Assembly (NCBI GenBank): GCA_020638695.1
Contig: JACKIB010000010.1
Coordinates: forward strand, 1-64,000
DNA length: 64,000 nt
From: Planctomycetota bacterium
GTDB taxonomy: Bacteria; Planctomycetota; UBA1135; UBA2386
Direction: 5' to 3'
The position numbers and the translations under genes are program-made. Numbering within the stretch: the first letter of the stretch is position 1; every line of letters starts with the position of its first letter. Positions 28,412 to 38,300 of this stretch are shown piece after piece. Below the pieces are notes generated by a model. It was given only the letters and a program-made list of their open reading frames with translations. It made no database searches and had not been told where the DNA came from.

Positions 28412-28429
28412 ATCTCCCGGCCGGCGCGG

Positions 28430-29278
28430 CTACCGCCATGGACTACCGCCGTCCGGCAGCAGCCCCGCGGCCCGTCCACGCGCCAACAACTCGTCGATCG
28501 CCCGTCTGCCGGCCCTGCTCAGCGTGACCGAGTCGTCGTTCACGTACAGCGCGATGTGGCGACGGCACACCACCTCGTCCATCTCCTGAGCGTGTTCCCG
28601 TACGAACTCGCGACTGCGCATGGGGTCGTCGAGCGCGGTCCGCACCGAGTGGTGCAGGGCCGCCTCGATTGCTCCGATCAGCGGCTCGCCGAGCGTGCGG
28701 CGCGCAGCGATCAGACCGAGCGGCAGCGGCAGGTCGGTAGCGTCTTCCCACACCGAGCCCAGGTCGCTGATCTCGGTCAGCCCGTGGTCGGCGAAGGTGA
28801 AGCGGCTCTCGTGGATGATCGCGCCGGCATCGACCTCGCCTTCGGCGATCGCGGTGAGGATCGCGTCGAAGCGCAGCGGGACGGGTCGCAGGTTCGCCGG
28901 CCCGAAGATCCGCAGCAGCAGGTTGGCGGTGGTGTGCTCTCCAGGGATGGCGACCCGCAGGCCGTCGAGGTCCCGCAGGTTCTTCAGTTCGGGCCGGTCG
29001 CTACGACGCACGACCAGCGGACCGCAACCACGGCCCAGCGCGGCACCGGACCCGAGCGCGGTGTAGTGCTCGACCGCGGCGGCCAGCGCCGGGATGCTGA
29101 GCTTGGTCACGTCGAACCGACCGGGGCCGAGCAGCGCAGCGCGGTTCAGCGCTTCGATGTCGAGCAGCTCGAGGTCCCACTCCACCCCCGGAACTGGAGC
29201 GCCACCGCGCACCAGTTCGTGGAACATGAACGTGTCGTTCGGGCACGGCGAGATGCCCAGCCGCAGCTCACGCGCCAC
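28430..29278 (-). CDS. mqnD: 1,4-dihydroxy-6-naphthoate synthase
   Basis: A 282-residue soluble protein of the MqnA/MqnD periplasmic-binding-like fold, starting LRLGISPCPNDTFMFHEL as in MqnD. Later come FDVTKLSIPALAA, GCGPLVVRR and DAGAIIHESRFTF. It catalyses conversion of cyclic dehypoxanthinyl futalosine to 1,4-dihydroxy-6-naphthoate in the futalosine route to menaquinone. The other mqn genes are not in the window. The GTG start at 29278 has a GGGAGG Shine-Dalgarno 8 nt upstream, unlike the leaderless-type starts elsewhere. It is convergent with the membrane-TPR gene. Confidence 0.9.
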   Translation of the reverse strand: MARELRLGISPCPNDTFMFHELVRGGAPVPGVEWDLELLDIEALNRAALLGPGRFDVTKLSIPALAAAVEHYTALGSGAALGRGCGPLVVRRSDRPELKNLRDLDGLRVAIPGEHTTANLLLRIFGPANLRPVPLRFDAILTAIAEGEVDAGAIIHESRFTFADHGLTEISDLGSVWEDATDLPLPLGLIAARRTLGEPLIGAIEAALHHSVRTALDDPMRSREFVREHAQEMDEVVCRRHIALYVNDDSVTLSRAGRRAIDELLARGRAAGLLPDGGSPWR

Positions 29279-29374
29279 GACAACGCCCTCCCGCGGATCG
29301 GGGCTGTCCGCCGGATCCCCGCCCTCGCCAGCCTGAGCCCCGTGAGTCAGGGCCTGCGGTGCCGAGTGATCGGA

Positions 29375-29506
29375 TCAGTACAGCACGAACACCAGCGCGA
29401 TGCAGACCGCGGAGACCACGAAGCCGAATGCCATCGTGGCCTTGTTGGTGATGTCGTTCTCGAAGAAGCCCTCGTGCAGGGCGACGACTTGGCGGAGGAA
29501 TCCCAT
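29375..29506 (-). CDS. 43-residue single-pass membrane protein
   Basis: An ATG-initiated frame begins MGFLRQVVALHEGFFEND, is followed by ITNKATMAFGFVV and ends in a hydrophobic helix (residues about 24-43). Third positions are mostly G or C, as in real genes here. It sits between mqnD and a secreted protein gene on the same strand. It resembles short helix proteins that join larger membrane complexes, but no family was recognised. The lack of a clear ribosome-binding site lowers confidence. Confidence 0.45.
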   Translation of the reverse strand: MGFLRQVVALHEGFFENDITNKATMAFGFVVSAVCIALVFVLY

Positions 29507-29598
29507 CGGTTCGTGGTGCGGCCGCACGGAATGGCGGGCCAGACCCAATGCAGTTCGGAAGCCGTACTTTCGTCACTGGGGTGCTTTTCTCCGCCATC

Positions 29599-30549
29599 TC
29601 ACTTCGAGACCGGCTCGGCACCCTTGGCGTCCTTGGCGGCGGGGCGATCCTTCTTGCCCGGCGGGGTCGCGGCGGGCCGAGACGTCGTCGCCGCGGGCTT
29701 GCCGGTCGGCTTGCTACCGGCCGGTTTCTTCGCGGTCGGCTTGCCGGGCTTGGGTGGGTTGGTCGGCTTGGCCGACGCCGGTTCGGTGATCGAGTCGTCC
29801 AGCTTGTAGCCGTCGAACCGCATCACCTGCGTGTTGATCTTCTTCCCCGCCACGGAAACCGTTTCGGTGATGCTCGCCACCACGTCGAACCCGCCCAGCT
29901 GCTTGTAGGTGATCTTGGCCTCGCAGCGAATCGCCTTGCCCCCGTGGGTGAACTCGCTCGTCCACCCGCTGGCCCGGTGCCGCGTGCCGACCCGTTCGTA
30001 CGTCAGGTCGATCGTGGACTCCGGCTCGCCCTCGTCGCCGCACAGCGTGATGCTGCGCGCCACCCCGTCGGCGCCGAAGGTGAACGCCCGGTAGCCGGCT
30101 GTGGTCTTGCCGTCGACCGCGATCTTCACGCCCCCGTCCACGGGCGTCGCGGTGAGCTTGGTGTCCTTGAGCTCCGGCCGGATTCCTTCGGGCTTGATCC
30201 ACCGTTCGAACATCTGCACCGTCAGCCCGCGCTCGGCGAGCATTCCGGTCATCTTCGTGTCCTTCCACGCCAGCGTGCTCTTGTCGCCGTCGAACTTGTA
30301 GGTTCCGTCGACCTTGTGCTTGCCGAGCGAGCCATCGTTCTCGAAATGGATGGTCATGGACAGCTTGTCGATGCCCGCTCGCCCGAGGTGGTACTCGAGC
30401 TTTTGCCAGCGATCGAGCGTCTTGCGGCTCAACGCGTCCATCCGGATCCCGTGTACGTCGGAAGGGCCGGGCTTCGACGGCCGGCTCGCCTGGGCGGCGA
30501 TACCGGCGGCTGCCATGGTGGTCGCCAGGGCGACGGCGAGTCGGTTCAT
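29599..30549 (-). CDS. secreted protein with beta domain and Pro/Lys-rich tail, unknown function
   Basis: A 316-residue protein with a signal peptide (MNRLAVALATTMAAAGIAAQ). The body reads as a lipocalin- or LolA-like antiparallel barrel (LSMTIHFENDGSLGKHKV, GTYKFDGDKSTLAWKDTK, YRAFTFGADGVARSITL). The last 60 residues are low-complexity Pro/Lys/Ala (KPTNPPKPGKPTAKKPAG), perhaps a wall-binding tail. The ATG follows a TAGACT hexamer by 6 nt, supporting the start. No enzymatic motif was seen. Confidence 0.75.
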   Translation of the reverse strand: MNRLAVALATTMAAAGIAAQASRPSKPGPSDVHGIRMDALSRKTLDRWQKLEYHLGRAGIDKLSMTIHFENDGSLGKHKVDGTYKFDGDKSTLAWKDTKMTGMLAERGLTVQMFERWIKPEGIRPELKDTKLTATPVDGGVKIAVDGKTTAGYRAFTFGADGVARSITLCGDEGEPESTIDLTYERVGTRHRASGWTSEFTHGGKAIRCEAKITYKQLGGFDVVASITETVSVAGKKINTQVMRFDGYKLDDSITEPASAKPTNPPKPGKPTAKKPAGSKPTGKPAATTSRPAATPPGKKDRPAAKDAKGAEPVSK

Positions 30550-30555
30550 GGGCGC

Positions 30556-30561
30556 AGTCTA
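30556..30561 (-). promoter_or_regulatory. -10-like hexamer TAGACT
   Basis: On the minus strand TAGACT lies exactly 6 nt before the ATG at 30549, the same spacing as in front of mtfA. Confidence 0.45.
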
Positions 30562-30653
30562 ATCGCAGGCGTGACCTGGACGGCCAAAGGGGGTGGTCGC
30601 ATTGCCTTGGTTCGGGGACCATCGGGTGACCTGCCGCGACCCGATCGGTGCCC

Positions 30654-32048
30654 ATGCCTGCTGCGACCGCCCTGCGTCTCCTTCCCGCCTTCTTCCTACC
30701 CCTCGCCGCAACCACCCTGCTGGGTGCGCAGGCGACCTGGCAGGCGGTGAACCCGCCGTCCGGACCCGCGGCCCGCAGTGGCGCGTCGGCGATGGTCACG
30801 CTGAGCGACGTGGAGATGTTCGGCGGTCGGACCGCGGCCGGGGCCTCCAGCGAGCTGTGGACCTTCGACATGTCCACCTCGACGTGGTCGCAACAGCTGA
30901 TCTCCGGCCCGCTCGCCCGCGACAAGTCGGTGTTGGTCTACGACCTGACCAACTACCGCGGGGTCCTGTTCGGCGGGCGGAATGCACAGGGCGCCGCGCT
31001 CGCGGACACGTGGCTGCTCACCACACCGACCTCCCGCTACACCTGGACCGATGCCAAGCCGACGGTCGCCCCGGCGGCGCGGTTCGATGCGGCAGCCGAA
31101 TGGGACCCCAACACCCGGCGCGTGGTGCTGTTCGGCGGTTCCGACGGCACGCGGTTCTTCGGTGACACGTGGAGCTGGGACGGCAAGGTCTGGACTCAGC
31201 TCGCGCCGTCCGCGTCGCCGCCGGCGCGCGCCGGTGCGCGTCTGGTGTACGACTCCGCGCGCTTGCGGTTGTTGCTGTTCGGTGGCGAGGACGCCAGCGG
31301 AGTGCGCGGCGACACCTGGTCGTGGAACGGCGTCACGTGGCAACCCGTCCCTACCGCCACGATCCCCGGTGCGGGCAAGGGGCTCACCGACTACTGCGCG
31401 ACCTTCGATCCGGTGCGGGACCGCCTGGTGCTGTTCGGCGGCTTCGACGGAACGGGGCTCGGTCGCAACACATGGGAATTCGACGGCCAGGATTGGATCG
31501 ACCGCGGCGTTTCGGCGGCGGCCACCGCGCGGCGGGGCGCGGTCCTCGGATGCACACCGCTCCCGACGCCCGGCGGCGTGAGTGCGATGTTCGGCGGGCT
31601 GGCGAGCACCCCGCTGGGGGACACGCTGCGGTACGCGAGCCCCTACCTGGCGGCGGTCTCGCAGGGATCGGGGGGCTGCTTCAGCACATCCCATGGCGTC
31701 GGCCTCACCGTGCCGGACCTCCCCTGGGTGGGCCAGACCATGCGCGTGGAGCTCAGCCCGGTCGCACCCTCGCAGATCGGCTTGGTGTTCCTCGGCACGA
31801 CCCTGAACGCGTTCCCGGGGTACCCGTTTGCCCCCGACCCGACTTGTGTCCTGTACGTGGTACCTCTGCTTCAGGTCATCCTGCCGCCGGCGGTCAACTC
31901 GAAGTCGACGTGGGCGGTGGCGATCCCGAACACCCCCGTACTGTCCGGAGTTCGCTTCCGAATGCAGGGCGCGAAGTTCGACGCAACCGGCCCGGTTCCG
32001 GTGCTCAGCGTCACCGACTACTTCGGGGTGCTGGTCGGGATGAAGTAG
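30654..32048 (+). CDS. secreted Kelch-repeat protein
   Basis: A 464-residue protein from the ATG at 30654 (a GTG two codons earlier is an alternative). A signal peptide (LLPAFFLPLAATTLLGAQ) precedes about five Kelch blades marked by VLVYDLTNYRGVLFGGRN, DPNTRRVVLFGGSDG, YDSARLRLLLFGGED and DPVRDRLVLFGGFDG, each with a Trp-containing strand. A C-terminal beta sandwich (QTMRVELSPVAPSQIGLVF) is of a type often attached to planctomycete secreted proteins. It is likely an extracellular beta-propeller; ligand unknown. A perfect hairpin follows 5 bp after the stop. Confidence 0.82.
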   Translation: MPAATALRLLPAFFLPLAATTLLGAQATWQAVNPPSGPAARSGASAMVTLSDVEMFGGRTAAGASSELWTFDMSTSTWSQQLISGPLARDKSVLVYDLTNYRGVLFGGRNAQGAALADTWLLTTPTSRYTWTDAKPTVAPAARFDAAAEWDPNTRRVVLFGGSDGTRFFGDTWSWDGKVWTQLAPSASPPARAGARLVYDSARLRLLLFGGEDASGVRGDTWSWNGVTWQPVPTATIPGAGKGLTDYCATFDPVRDRLVLFGGFDGTGLGRNTWEFDGQDWIDRGVSAAATARRGAVLGCTPLPTPGGVSAMFGGLASTPLGDTLRYASPYLAAVSQGSGGCFSTSHGVGLTVPDLPWVGQTMRVELSPVAPSQIGLVFLGTTLNAFPGYPFAPDPTCVLYVVPLLQVILPPAVNSKSTWAVAIPNTPVLSGVRFRMQGAKFDATGPVPVLSVTDYFGVLVGMK

Positions 32049-32053
32049 GGTCC

Positions 32054-32088
32054 GCGGCTCCCCGCGGCGCGACGCCGCGGGGAGCCGC
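32054..32088 (+). terminator. perfect 15-bp hairpin after the Kelch gene
   Basis: GCGGCTCCCCGCGGC, loop GCGAC and GCCGCGGGGAGCCGC form an unbroken 15-bp stem starting 5 bp after the stop codon. There is no T-run, so it is a GC-rich terminator or 3' stabilising structure rather than a textbook intrinsic terminator. Confidence 0.6.
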
Positions 32089-32091
32089 ACT

Positions 32092-32800
32092 GAGCTGCAG
32101 GGGCCGCGAATCGTGCCGGTACGCGAAGATTCGTCTGCACCTCCCATGACACGTGGCAGCTGTTTCGCAGGCATGCAGCGGCCCCGGAAGCTCCAGCAAG
32201 CAAGCGGCCCAGGCCTCATGGCGGCGCGCAGCGCCGCGCCCACCCAACCCGCCCAGGTGCGGCCTTGGCCGCGATGAGCTGCAGGGGCCGCGAATCGTGC
32301 CGGTACGCGAAGGTTCGTCTGCACCTCCCATGACACGTGGCAGCTGTTTCGCAGGCACGCAGCGGCCCCGGAAGCTCCAGCAAGCAAGCGGCCCAGGCCT
32401 CATGGCGGCGCGCAGCGCCGCGCCCACCCAAGTCCTTGGGTGCGGCCTGGCCGCGATCGGCTGCAGGGGCCGCGAATCGTGCCGGTACGCGAAGGTTCGT
32501 CTGCACCTCCCATGACACGTGGCAGCTGTTTCGCAGGCATGCAGCGGCCCCGGAAGCTCCAGCAAGCAAGCGGCCCAGGCCTCATGGCGGCGCGCAGCGC
32601 CGCGCCCACCCAACTCCTTGGGTGCGGCCTTGGCCGCGATGAGCTGCAGGGGCCGCGAATCGTGCCGGCACGCGAAGATCCTCCGGTACCTTCCAGGACA
32701 TCTGGGCGGCTGTTTCTCCAGTGGGCTCCGGCACCGGAAGCTCCGGCGAGCGAACGGTCGAGGCCTCATGGCGGCGCGGAGCGCCGCGCTAGTTCGTTGC
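32092..32800. repeat. tandem repeat, four units of about 183 bp, structured and non-coding
   Basis: Units begin at 32092, 32276, 32458 and 32641 with (GA/CG)GCTGCAGGGGCCGCGAATC. The first three are nearly identical and the fourth has diverged. Spacings of 184, 182 and 183 bp break the reading frame, arguing against a repeat protein. Each of the first three units ends in potential hairpins: GCGGCGC-GCA-GCGCCGC, ACCCAA-NTCC-TTGGGT (altered in unit 1) and GCGGCC-TT-GGCCGC. GGGGCCGC near each unit start can pair with GCGGCCCC mid-unit. Confidence 0.85.
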
Positions 32801-32825
32801 CGGAGCCGACGGCAGCGTCAGAGCG

Positions 32826-33593
32826 TCACTTGTACTCGGTGAAGTAAGCCTTCTTGGTGATCGGATCCTTCACTTCGTGGAGTTGGAACAACGGCGTGCA
32901 CTCCGAATTCCAGGGTTGGCCGTAGACCTTGCCCTTGGTCACACCGACCGAGAAGTCGCGGAGGTCCACATCAGCGAGTTTCGCGCCGCTCTTCTTGATC
33001 TCCGCCTTGCCGCTCAACGTGACCTTCGAGTCGGCTTCCTTGGAGATCAACACACAGCCACCCTTGGAGCGTTTGACTTCCGTGATCACCACGTAGCTGA
33101 GCTTCCAGTCCTTGCCCTTGGCCTTGTATAGGTCGACGAGGGCATCGCCGAACTTGCCGATGTTCTTGATCCGCTCGGTCGTCACCCCTTCGACCTGCAG
33201 CAGGATGCTCTTGGTCTTGCTGAACGTCACCTTCACGTCTACTTGGTTCTTGCCATTCTTGTCCTTGGCGCCGACGTCGACGTTCACGTTGGTGTTGCCC
33301 GACGATGTGTAGGTGATCGGGCCACTGGCGAACTTCTCTGTCGTGAACTGGATCCCGAACTTCTTCACGTTGCCGAGTCGCTTGAACACTTTGCCCTCCA
33401 TCTGGCCGAAGTCGCCAAGCGAGAACTTGTTGGTGGGGTCCCACGCCGCGAAGTAGTCGAGCTGCTTGTGGATCTCCTTGGCGTACGCCGCATCGAGACC
33501 GGTGCGGACAACAGGTGCCGACTTCGGCACGAGGACGCTCGTGGCAAGTGCCACGACGCTCAGGATCTTGGTCGCGGTTCGAAGTGTAATCAT
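32826..33593 (-). CDS. exported protein of unknown function
   Basis: A 255-residue protein with an N-terminal signal segment (ATKILSVVALATSVLVP). The remainder is Lys-rich with regular beta strands (VNVDVGAKDKNGKNQVDVKV, SKVTLSGKAEIKKSGAKL). There are two cysteines in the C-terminal half. Base composition is somewhat lower in GC than its neighbours, with more Lys codons, which may mean recent acquisition. A GAGGGA ribosome-binding-like sequence precedes the ATG. No family was recognised. Confidence 0.7.
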   Translation of the reverse strand: MITLRTATKILSVVALATSVLVPKSAPVVRTGLDAAYAKEIHKQLDYFAAWDPTNKFSLGDFGQMEGKVFKRLGNVKKFGIQFTTEKFASGPITYTSSGNTNVNVDVGAKDKNGKNQVDVKVTFSKTKSILLQVEGVTTERIKNIGKFGDALVDLYKAKGKDWKLSYVVITEVKRSKGGCVLISKEADSKVTLSGKAEIKKSGAKLADVDLRDFSVGVTKGKVYGQPWNSECTPLFQLHEVKDPITKKAYFTEYK

Positions 33594-33811
33594 CGGAATT
33601 GTCCCTCAATACGTCTCGCGGACGACCTGTCCGCCGAGGACCAAGCAACCTCGAGGGCAGGTCGTCACGCAGAGATTCGAGAATCTGCGAGTTTCTCGTG
33701 GGGCGGGGTCCCGGTGCTCGGGCGTCCTGCGACACCGTCGCGGTCACTGCTCCAACAGCGCAGGCGGCTCCGGTCTCGCACCGAAGGTTCGGCGGTCTGA
33801 CCTCGGCTTCG

Positions 33812-34393
33812 CTATGGCCCTCGTCCGTCGGCTCCGCCGAGATCCCGCTCGTGCGACGGAGCTCGTCGAACGGCGTCTCGCCACACCGCGGGGTCGACTG
33901 ATTCGGCGAGTATCCGCAGTACGGCTGCCCACCCGGACATGTAGAGCGACACTCGGATGGTCTCGCCGTACCGGTCGCGCAATACGAGCCACTGGGGGAT
34001 CGGCGAGAGCCGAACTTCGGTCAGGTCATCCCAGCGCATCGAGCGGTGGCCGCGGAATGCGGTTGTTCCGCGGATCCCTTCGCGGTCGGCGACGAGGAAC
34101 ACCTGGAACTCACGCCAGGTGACGAACCCGAGTGCGCCCATGATCGGCAGCGCCACCGCGCCGATCATGCGGTCGCGCGGCTTGTCCGGTGCGAGCAGCA
34201 ACCAAACCGCCAACCCGACCACCACGGCGCAGAACACCGTGCCAAAGACCTGGAACCAACGCATCTCCCGCGGGTACCGCACGGACACCACGCCATCCTC
34301 CAGCATCTCGGGTGCACGCCGCGTGGCGCGAATCAACCACGCCATGAGGCCAGCGCTGAGCAGGGTCGAGATCGCGGTGTTCAACCAGTTCAT
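33812..34393 (-). CDS. two-helix membrane protein with PH-like cytoplasmic domain
   Basis: A 193-residue protein from the ATG at 34393 (MNWLNTAISTLLSAGLMAWL). One helix is at the N-terminus and a second pair lies at about residues 45-95 (VFGTVFCAVVVGLAVWLLL, AVALPIMGALGF). The C-terminal half (VADREGIRGTTAFRGHRSM, RWDDLTEVRLSPIPQWLVL) resembles the bacterial PH domain found after membrane helices in YcxB/DUF-type proteins. The function is unknown. It lies 28 bp downstream of the metallophosphoesterase gene on the same strand. Confidence 0.65.
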   Translation of the reverse strand: MNWLNTAISTLLSAGLMAWLIRATRRAPEMLEDGVVSVRYPREMRWFQVFGTVFCAVVVGLAVWLLLAPDKPRDRMIGAVALPIMGALGFVTWREFQVFLVADREGIRGTTAFRGHRSMRWDDLTEVRLSPIPQWLVLRDRYGETIRVSLYMSGWAAVLRILAESVDPAVWRDAVRRAPSHERDLGGADGRGP

Positions 34394-34421
34394 GCTTCGA
34401 AAGCAGCGCGCATCGCCGCCC

Positions 34422-35153
34422 TCACCCGCCCTTGTAGTAGGCGCGCCGCGCCGGCACGGCCACCAGTTCGCGTTCCGGGTAGCGCAGCGCGGTGAGCGCG
34501 CCGCCGTACACACACCCGGTGTCGATGCAGATCGCGCCGTTCACCCAGCGCGGCTGTTTGGTCGGGGTGTGGCCGTACACCACCGTTCGCGCGCCGCGGT
34601 AGTCCGCCGCCCAATCGGTGCGCGCGGTGCCCTGCACCGGCAGGCAGGCGTAGAGTGCGAACCACACCGCGGCCGAATCCGCGCGTTCCAGCAGCGCGTC
34701 GGTCATCCCGGCATGGACCACCAGCAGGCGGTCCTCGTCGAGCCGCAGCCAGGGCGGCAGGTCGGCGGCGAACGCACGCAGCCGCTCGGTGAGCTGCGGA
34801 TCGCGGCGCAGCTCCGCCATCGTCTCGGCCAAGCCCCACAGCGGCGGCATCTCGCCGCGCAGGTGGCGCAGTAGCTGCAGCTCGTGGTTGCCGAGCACAC
34901 AGTGGGCCGTGCCCGCGTCGACCATGTCCATCGCCAGGCGCACGGTGTCCGCGATCCGCGGCCCGCGGTCGACCAGGTCGCCGACGAACACGACGCGGCG
35001 TTCGGGAGGTGCGGTCAGCCCGCCGGGCGTGGTGCCGTAGCCCAGCCGCGCGAGCAGCTCGACCAGTTCGTCGAAGCAACCGTGCACGTCCCCGATGATG
35101 TCGAAGCCGACGCCCGCGGCGGCGGCGTCCAGGGCTGGGGCGTCGGTGGACAC
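34422..35153 (-). CDS. metallophosphoesterase (PrpE/ApaH-like serine/threonine or Ap4A phosphatase)
   Basis: A 243-residue calcineurin-like phosphatase with all core motifs: DIIGDVHGCFDEL (GDxHG), VVFVGDLVDRGP (GDxVDRG), CVLGNHELQLL (GNHE), then VVHAGMTD and VYGHTP. The order and spacing fit the PrpE/PP1-like bacterial group that acts on phosphoproteins or diadenosine tetraphosphate. Given the kinases in this window, dephosphorylating their targets is plausible but unproven. The GTG start at 35153 lies 9 nt after TACACT. Confidence 0.88.
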   Translation of the reverse strand: MSTDAPALDAAAAGVGFDIIGDVHGCFDELVELLARLGYGTTPGGLTAPPERRVVFVGDLVDRGPRIADTVRLAMDMVDAGTAHCVLGNHELQLLRHLRGEMPPLWGLAETMAELRRDPQLTERLRAFAADLPPWLRLDEDRLLVVHAGMTDALLERADSAAVWFALYACLPVQGTARTDWAADYRGARTVVYGHTPTKQPRWVNGAICIDTGCVYGGALTALRYPERELVAVPARRAYYKGG

Positions 35154-35162
35154 GCGACGAGG

Positions 35163-35168
35163 AGTGTA
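35163..35168 (-). promoter_or_regulatory. -10-like hexamer TACACT
   Basis: On the minus strand TACACT lies 9 nt before the GTG at 35153, close to the short-leader pattern. Confidence 0.35.
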
Positions 35169-35370
35169 GCCGGGACGGCCCGCCCGCAGAGTGGGATCGG
35201 CGCGCTCGGCGTCTGCAGCGCGGCACGATTGCGTTGGGTCGCGGTGGACGAAGCGGCGGGGTCATGGCTGGACCGGGCCGCTTCCAGCGCGCCGGACGCG
35301 TCGGCCTGGCGCCGAGCCGTCGCGCGCGGCTCCGACGGCGCCGGCCGCAGCGCGCCATGCGCCACGCGCC

Positions 35371-38300
35371 CTACCGCGGCCGCTCTGCAGTGACCTCGAC
35401 CTGCAGCGGTGCCGTCCAGTGCTTGTCCGCGCCCGAGTAGTACGGGTAGGTCCGTGACGCCGGCCCGGTGGTGGTGCCGGGCACCCGGGCGATCAGGTCG
35501 ACGGCGATCTCGCGCTTCTCGTGCGCATCGAGCCCACGCAGGTAGAGCACCACGTCCTGCCCGGAGAGCTCCCACGCGGCTATCTGCTGCGCCTTCTTCA
35601 AATCGTCGAGAACGCGCGACTCGACGTGCAGTCCGGCGGGCAGCCCGAGCACGACCATCGCGTTGGCGATCGGCGTCGCTGTGCGGTTCTCGACCACCGC
35701 ACGCAGCGCCACCGGAGCCCCCTCGACCACCGTCCGGCGGCTCAGCGAGGTCTCGAGGCCGAGCGGGCAGTTCGGTCGGCTGTCCGGGACCTCGGCGATG
35801 AGCCCGGCATCGACGCAGTACGGCAGCTCGCTCCCGCCGGTGACCTCGATTTGCAGGACCCTGCGCCCCGCACCGTGCGTGCGGATCGCGTCGCGCAGCG
35901 CCGTCCCGAGGTCGAGGTCGATCACGTGCTTCTCGTCGCCGAACACCCGGCGTTCGTGCGCCACTGCGCCGTCGATCCGCACCACGATCTTGCCGGGCTT
36001 GACCGTGCGCACGTTCGCGGCCGCGTAGCCGCACATCGCCTGCAGCGCGAGCACCGTCGCCTGGGTGCCGCCGAACTGACCTGCGCCGATCCGACAGCCC
36101 TCGAGGAACCGCACGGCGCGCTCGATCGATTCGGTGTGACCCGCGCCGCTCAGCCAGGCGAGCACGGCGAACGCGGTGGTCTCGACCGCGAGGTCGCGCT
36201 TCCCCGAGCCGGTGATGCTGACGGTGCCCGGCACCGAACCATCGCGCCCCTGCAGCTTGGCGAGCCGCTGGCGCGCCGCGGCGGCGCCCTGGTGTCCGGC
36301 ACGCGCCAGGCCGCAGGTCGCCACCGCGAGTTCGTAGCCGTTGTCGGTCTGCGCGGCCCGCTGCGCCAGTGCATCGACCTCGCGTCCGAGCTCCGCGGCC
36401 GGCGTCCCGCCGTAGAGCAGCGCCTGGGTGATGTAGCTCGAGCGCAGTTCGCGCGTTCCACCTTGGAAGTGCCCGTAGCGGCCGCCGCCGGTGGTGAAGC
36501 CGCCCTTGCCATCGCGCTGCGCCAGCAGCCAGCTGCGCGTGCGTTGCACCATCGCGGCATCGACCTCGAACACCTTCGCCATGTCGGTGAACTGCATCAG
36601 CCCGTACGCGGTCAGCGCCGCGTGCGCTGGCTTCTCGCCCCACCATTCGAAGCCGCCGCCAGCGACTTCGTACGCCTTCAACTTGGCGTAGCCGGAGGCC
36701 AGCAGGGTCCGGGCCCGCTGGGCGGCGGCCGGGACGTCGTCGCCGGAGCCGCCGAGCAGCGTCAGCACCATCACGTTCGGGTAGTTGGTGCTCGACACCT
36801 GCTCGAAGCAGCCGTGCGGTTCCTGCAGCATGCCTTCGAGGCCCTGCTCGAGGTTCGCCAGCGGCGAGGGGAACAGCCGCACCCGCAGCGTCGCGGTGCG
36901 GTGGGCCAGTGCGTCGTCGGGAATCTGCAGCGGAACCTCCACCGCACCTCTGGTCCGGCCGGCGCGTGACAGCCGGTGGGGGAACCCGCGCGGCAACACG
37001 CGCAGCGGCAGCGTGACGAGGTCGCTCAGCCCGCCCAGGCTGCCGCGCAGGATCACAAGAGACGCGTCGCGGCCGGCCTCGCTGACCTCGGCGTCGATCA
37101 CCACCCGCCCGCGCCCGCCGCGCAGCGCGACGGTCTGCGGGCCGCGGCTCGTGATGCGCAGCGCGCCGCGCCCGAGCACTTCGACCTGGGCGCTGGTGGC
37201 CGCGGCGTCGTCGGCGACCACCGCGATCGGGATGCGCAGGCGATCGCCCTCGGTGACCTGGTCGGGCAGCGAAGGTTCGAGCCGGAACGGCAAGTAGGAG
37301 GTGAACTTCGCGCTGGCCTGGCCGACCCGGCCCTGTCCGTGCGCGTCGGCGGACACGTTCCAGGTGGTGATGCGATCGCTGACGTCGAACTCGACCGCGC
37401 CTTCTCCCGAAGCGTCGGTGATCAGCAACGGTTGCCAACACAGCGTCTCGGCGAAGTCGGCGCGGGACTCGCCCTGCGGGTGGGAGTGGAAATAGGTCGA
37501 AGAGCGGATCGCCCAACCGTACGCCCAGCTGGGGTCGGGTTTGGGGTTGACGGCGACGAGCCCTTCCTCGGACGACGGTGTCGCGGCCGGACGACGTGCT
37601 TCCGTGTCCGACGTGTCGTTGGGTTCTGGCGCTTCGGCAGGCGCGATGGTCGCCGGAGCCGCGGCGTCGAACAGCGCCTCGGTCCGGGCGCGGACGTCCT
37701 GGGGTTCACCGTCGTCGAAGAACAAGTACGGCTCACCACCAAACGCGTCCATGACGGGCGGGGCCGGGGTCGCGGTCGGTGCGGCGGCCCACCCCACCAC
37801 TGCCTTGAACTCGCGTGGCGCGAGGTGAGTCAGCGTGAGCGGCAACAGCACCACCAGGAAGAGTGCGATCGCGCCGCCGGTCAGCCACACGCGTGCGGGC
37901 GAGCCGATGCGTTGGCCCAGTCGGAAGACACCGTGCGCATAGCCCAACAACAACAGCAGTGCCACCGCACCGAAGGCGAGCAGCGCGAACCACTCCCCGG
38001 CGCGTCGCTTCGCCCACCGCAGTGCCGTCAGCTCGCCGAGATGCGCCGACAACGAGTCGTGCACCACCGGAGCACGTGCACGGCCCTCACGCGCCGGCAA
38101 CGACTTGGCCCACGGGCCGCCGGCGGCCACCAGCGCACCGGTGTCGACCTTGTCGCGCCACGCGTAGCGCCGCCACCCGGAGCTGCCGAGCAGTAGGTCG
38201 CGGTTGCGCCGCCGGTCGGGGTGGTCGGCGAGCAACAATGCGACCTTCTGTTCGGGCTTCTGCAGGTCGGCGAACAGCATGTGCTGGTCGACGATGCCGG

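Larger units (their letters stand above)
32049..32825. other. 777-bp gene-free region: hairpin plus four-copy tandem repeat
   Basis: It lies between the convergent Kelch gene (plus) and the secreted protein gene ending at 32826 (minus). Apart from the hairpin at 32054-32088 it consists of the tandem array described separately. The frames across it are not protein-like. Confidence 0.7.

Noticed and set aside
32011..32769. Long minus-strand frames across the tandem repeats.
   Set aside because: Unit lengths of 182-184 bp shift the frame between copies, and the translations are Arg/Ala-rich with no consistent repeat register.
32092..32800. CRISPR array or integron attC array.
   Set aside because: Units are about 183 bp and nearly identical throughout, without short repeats separated by unique spacers and without attC core sites.
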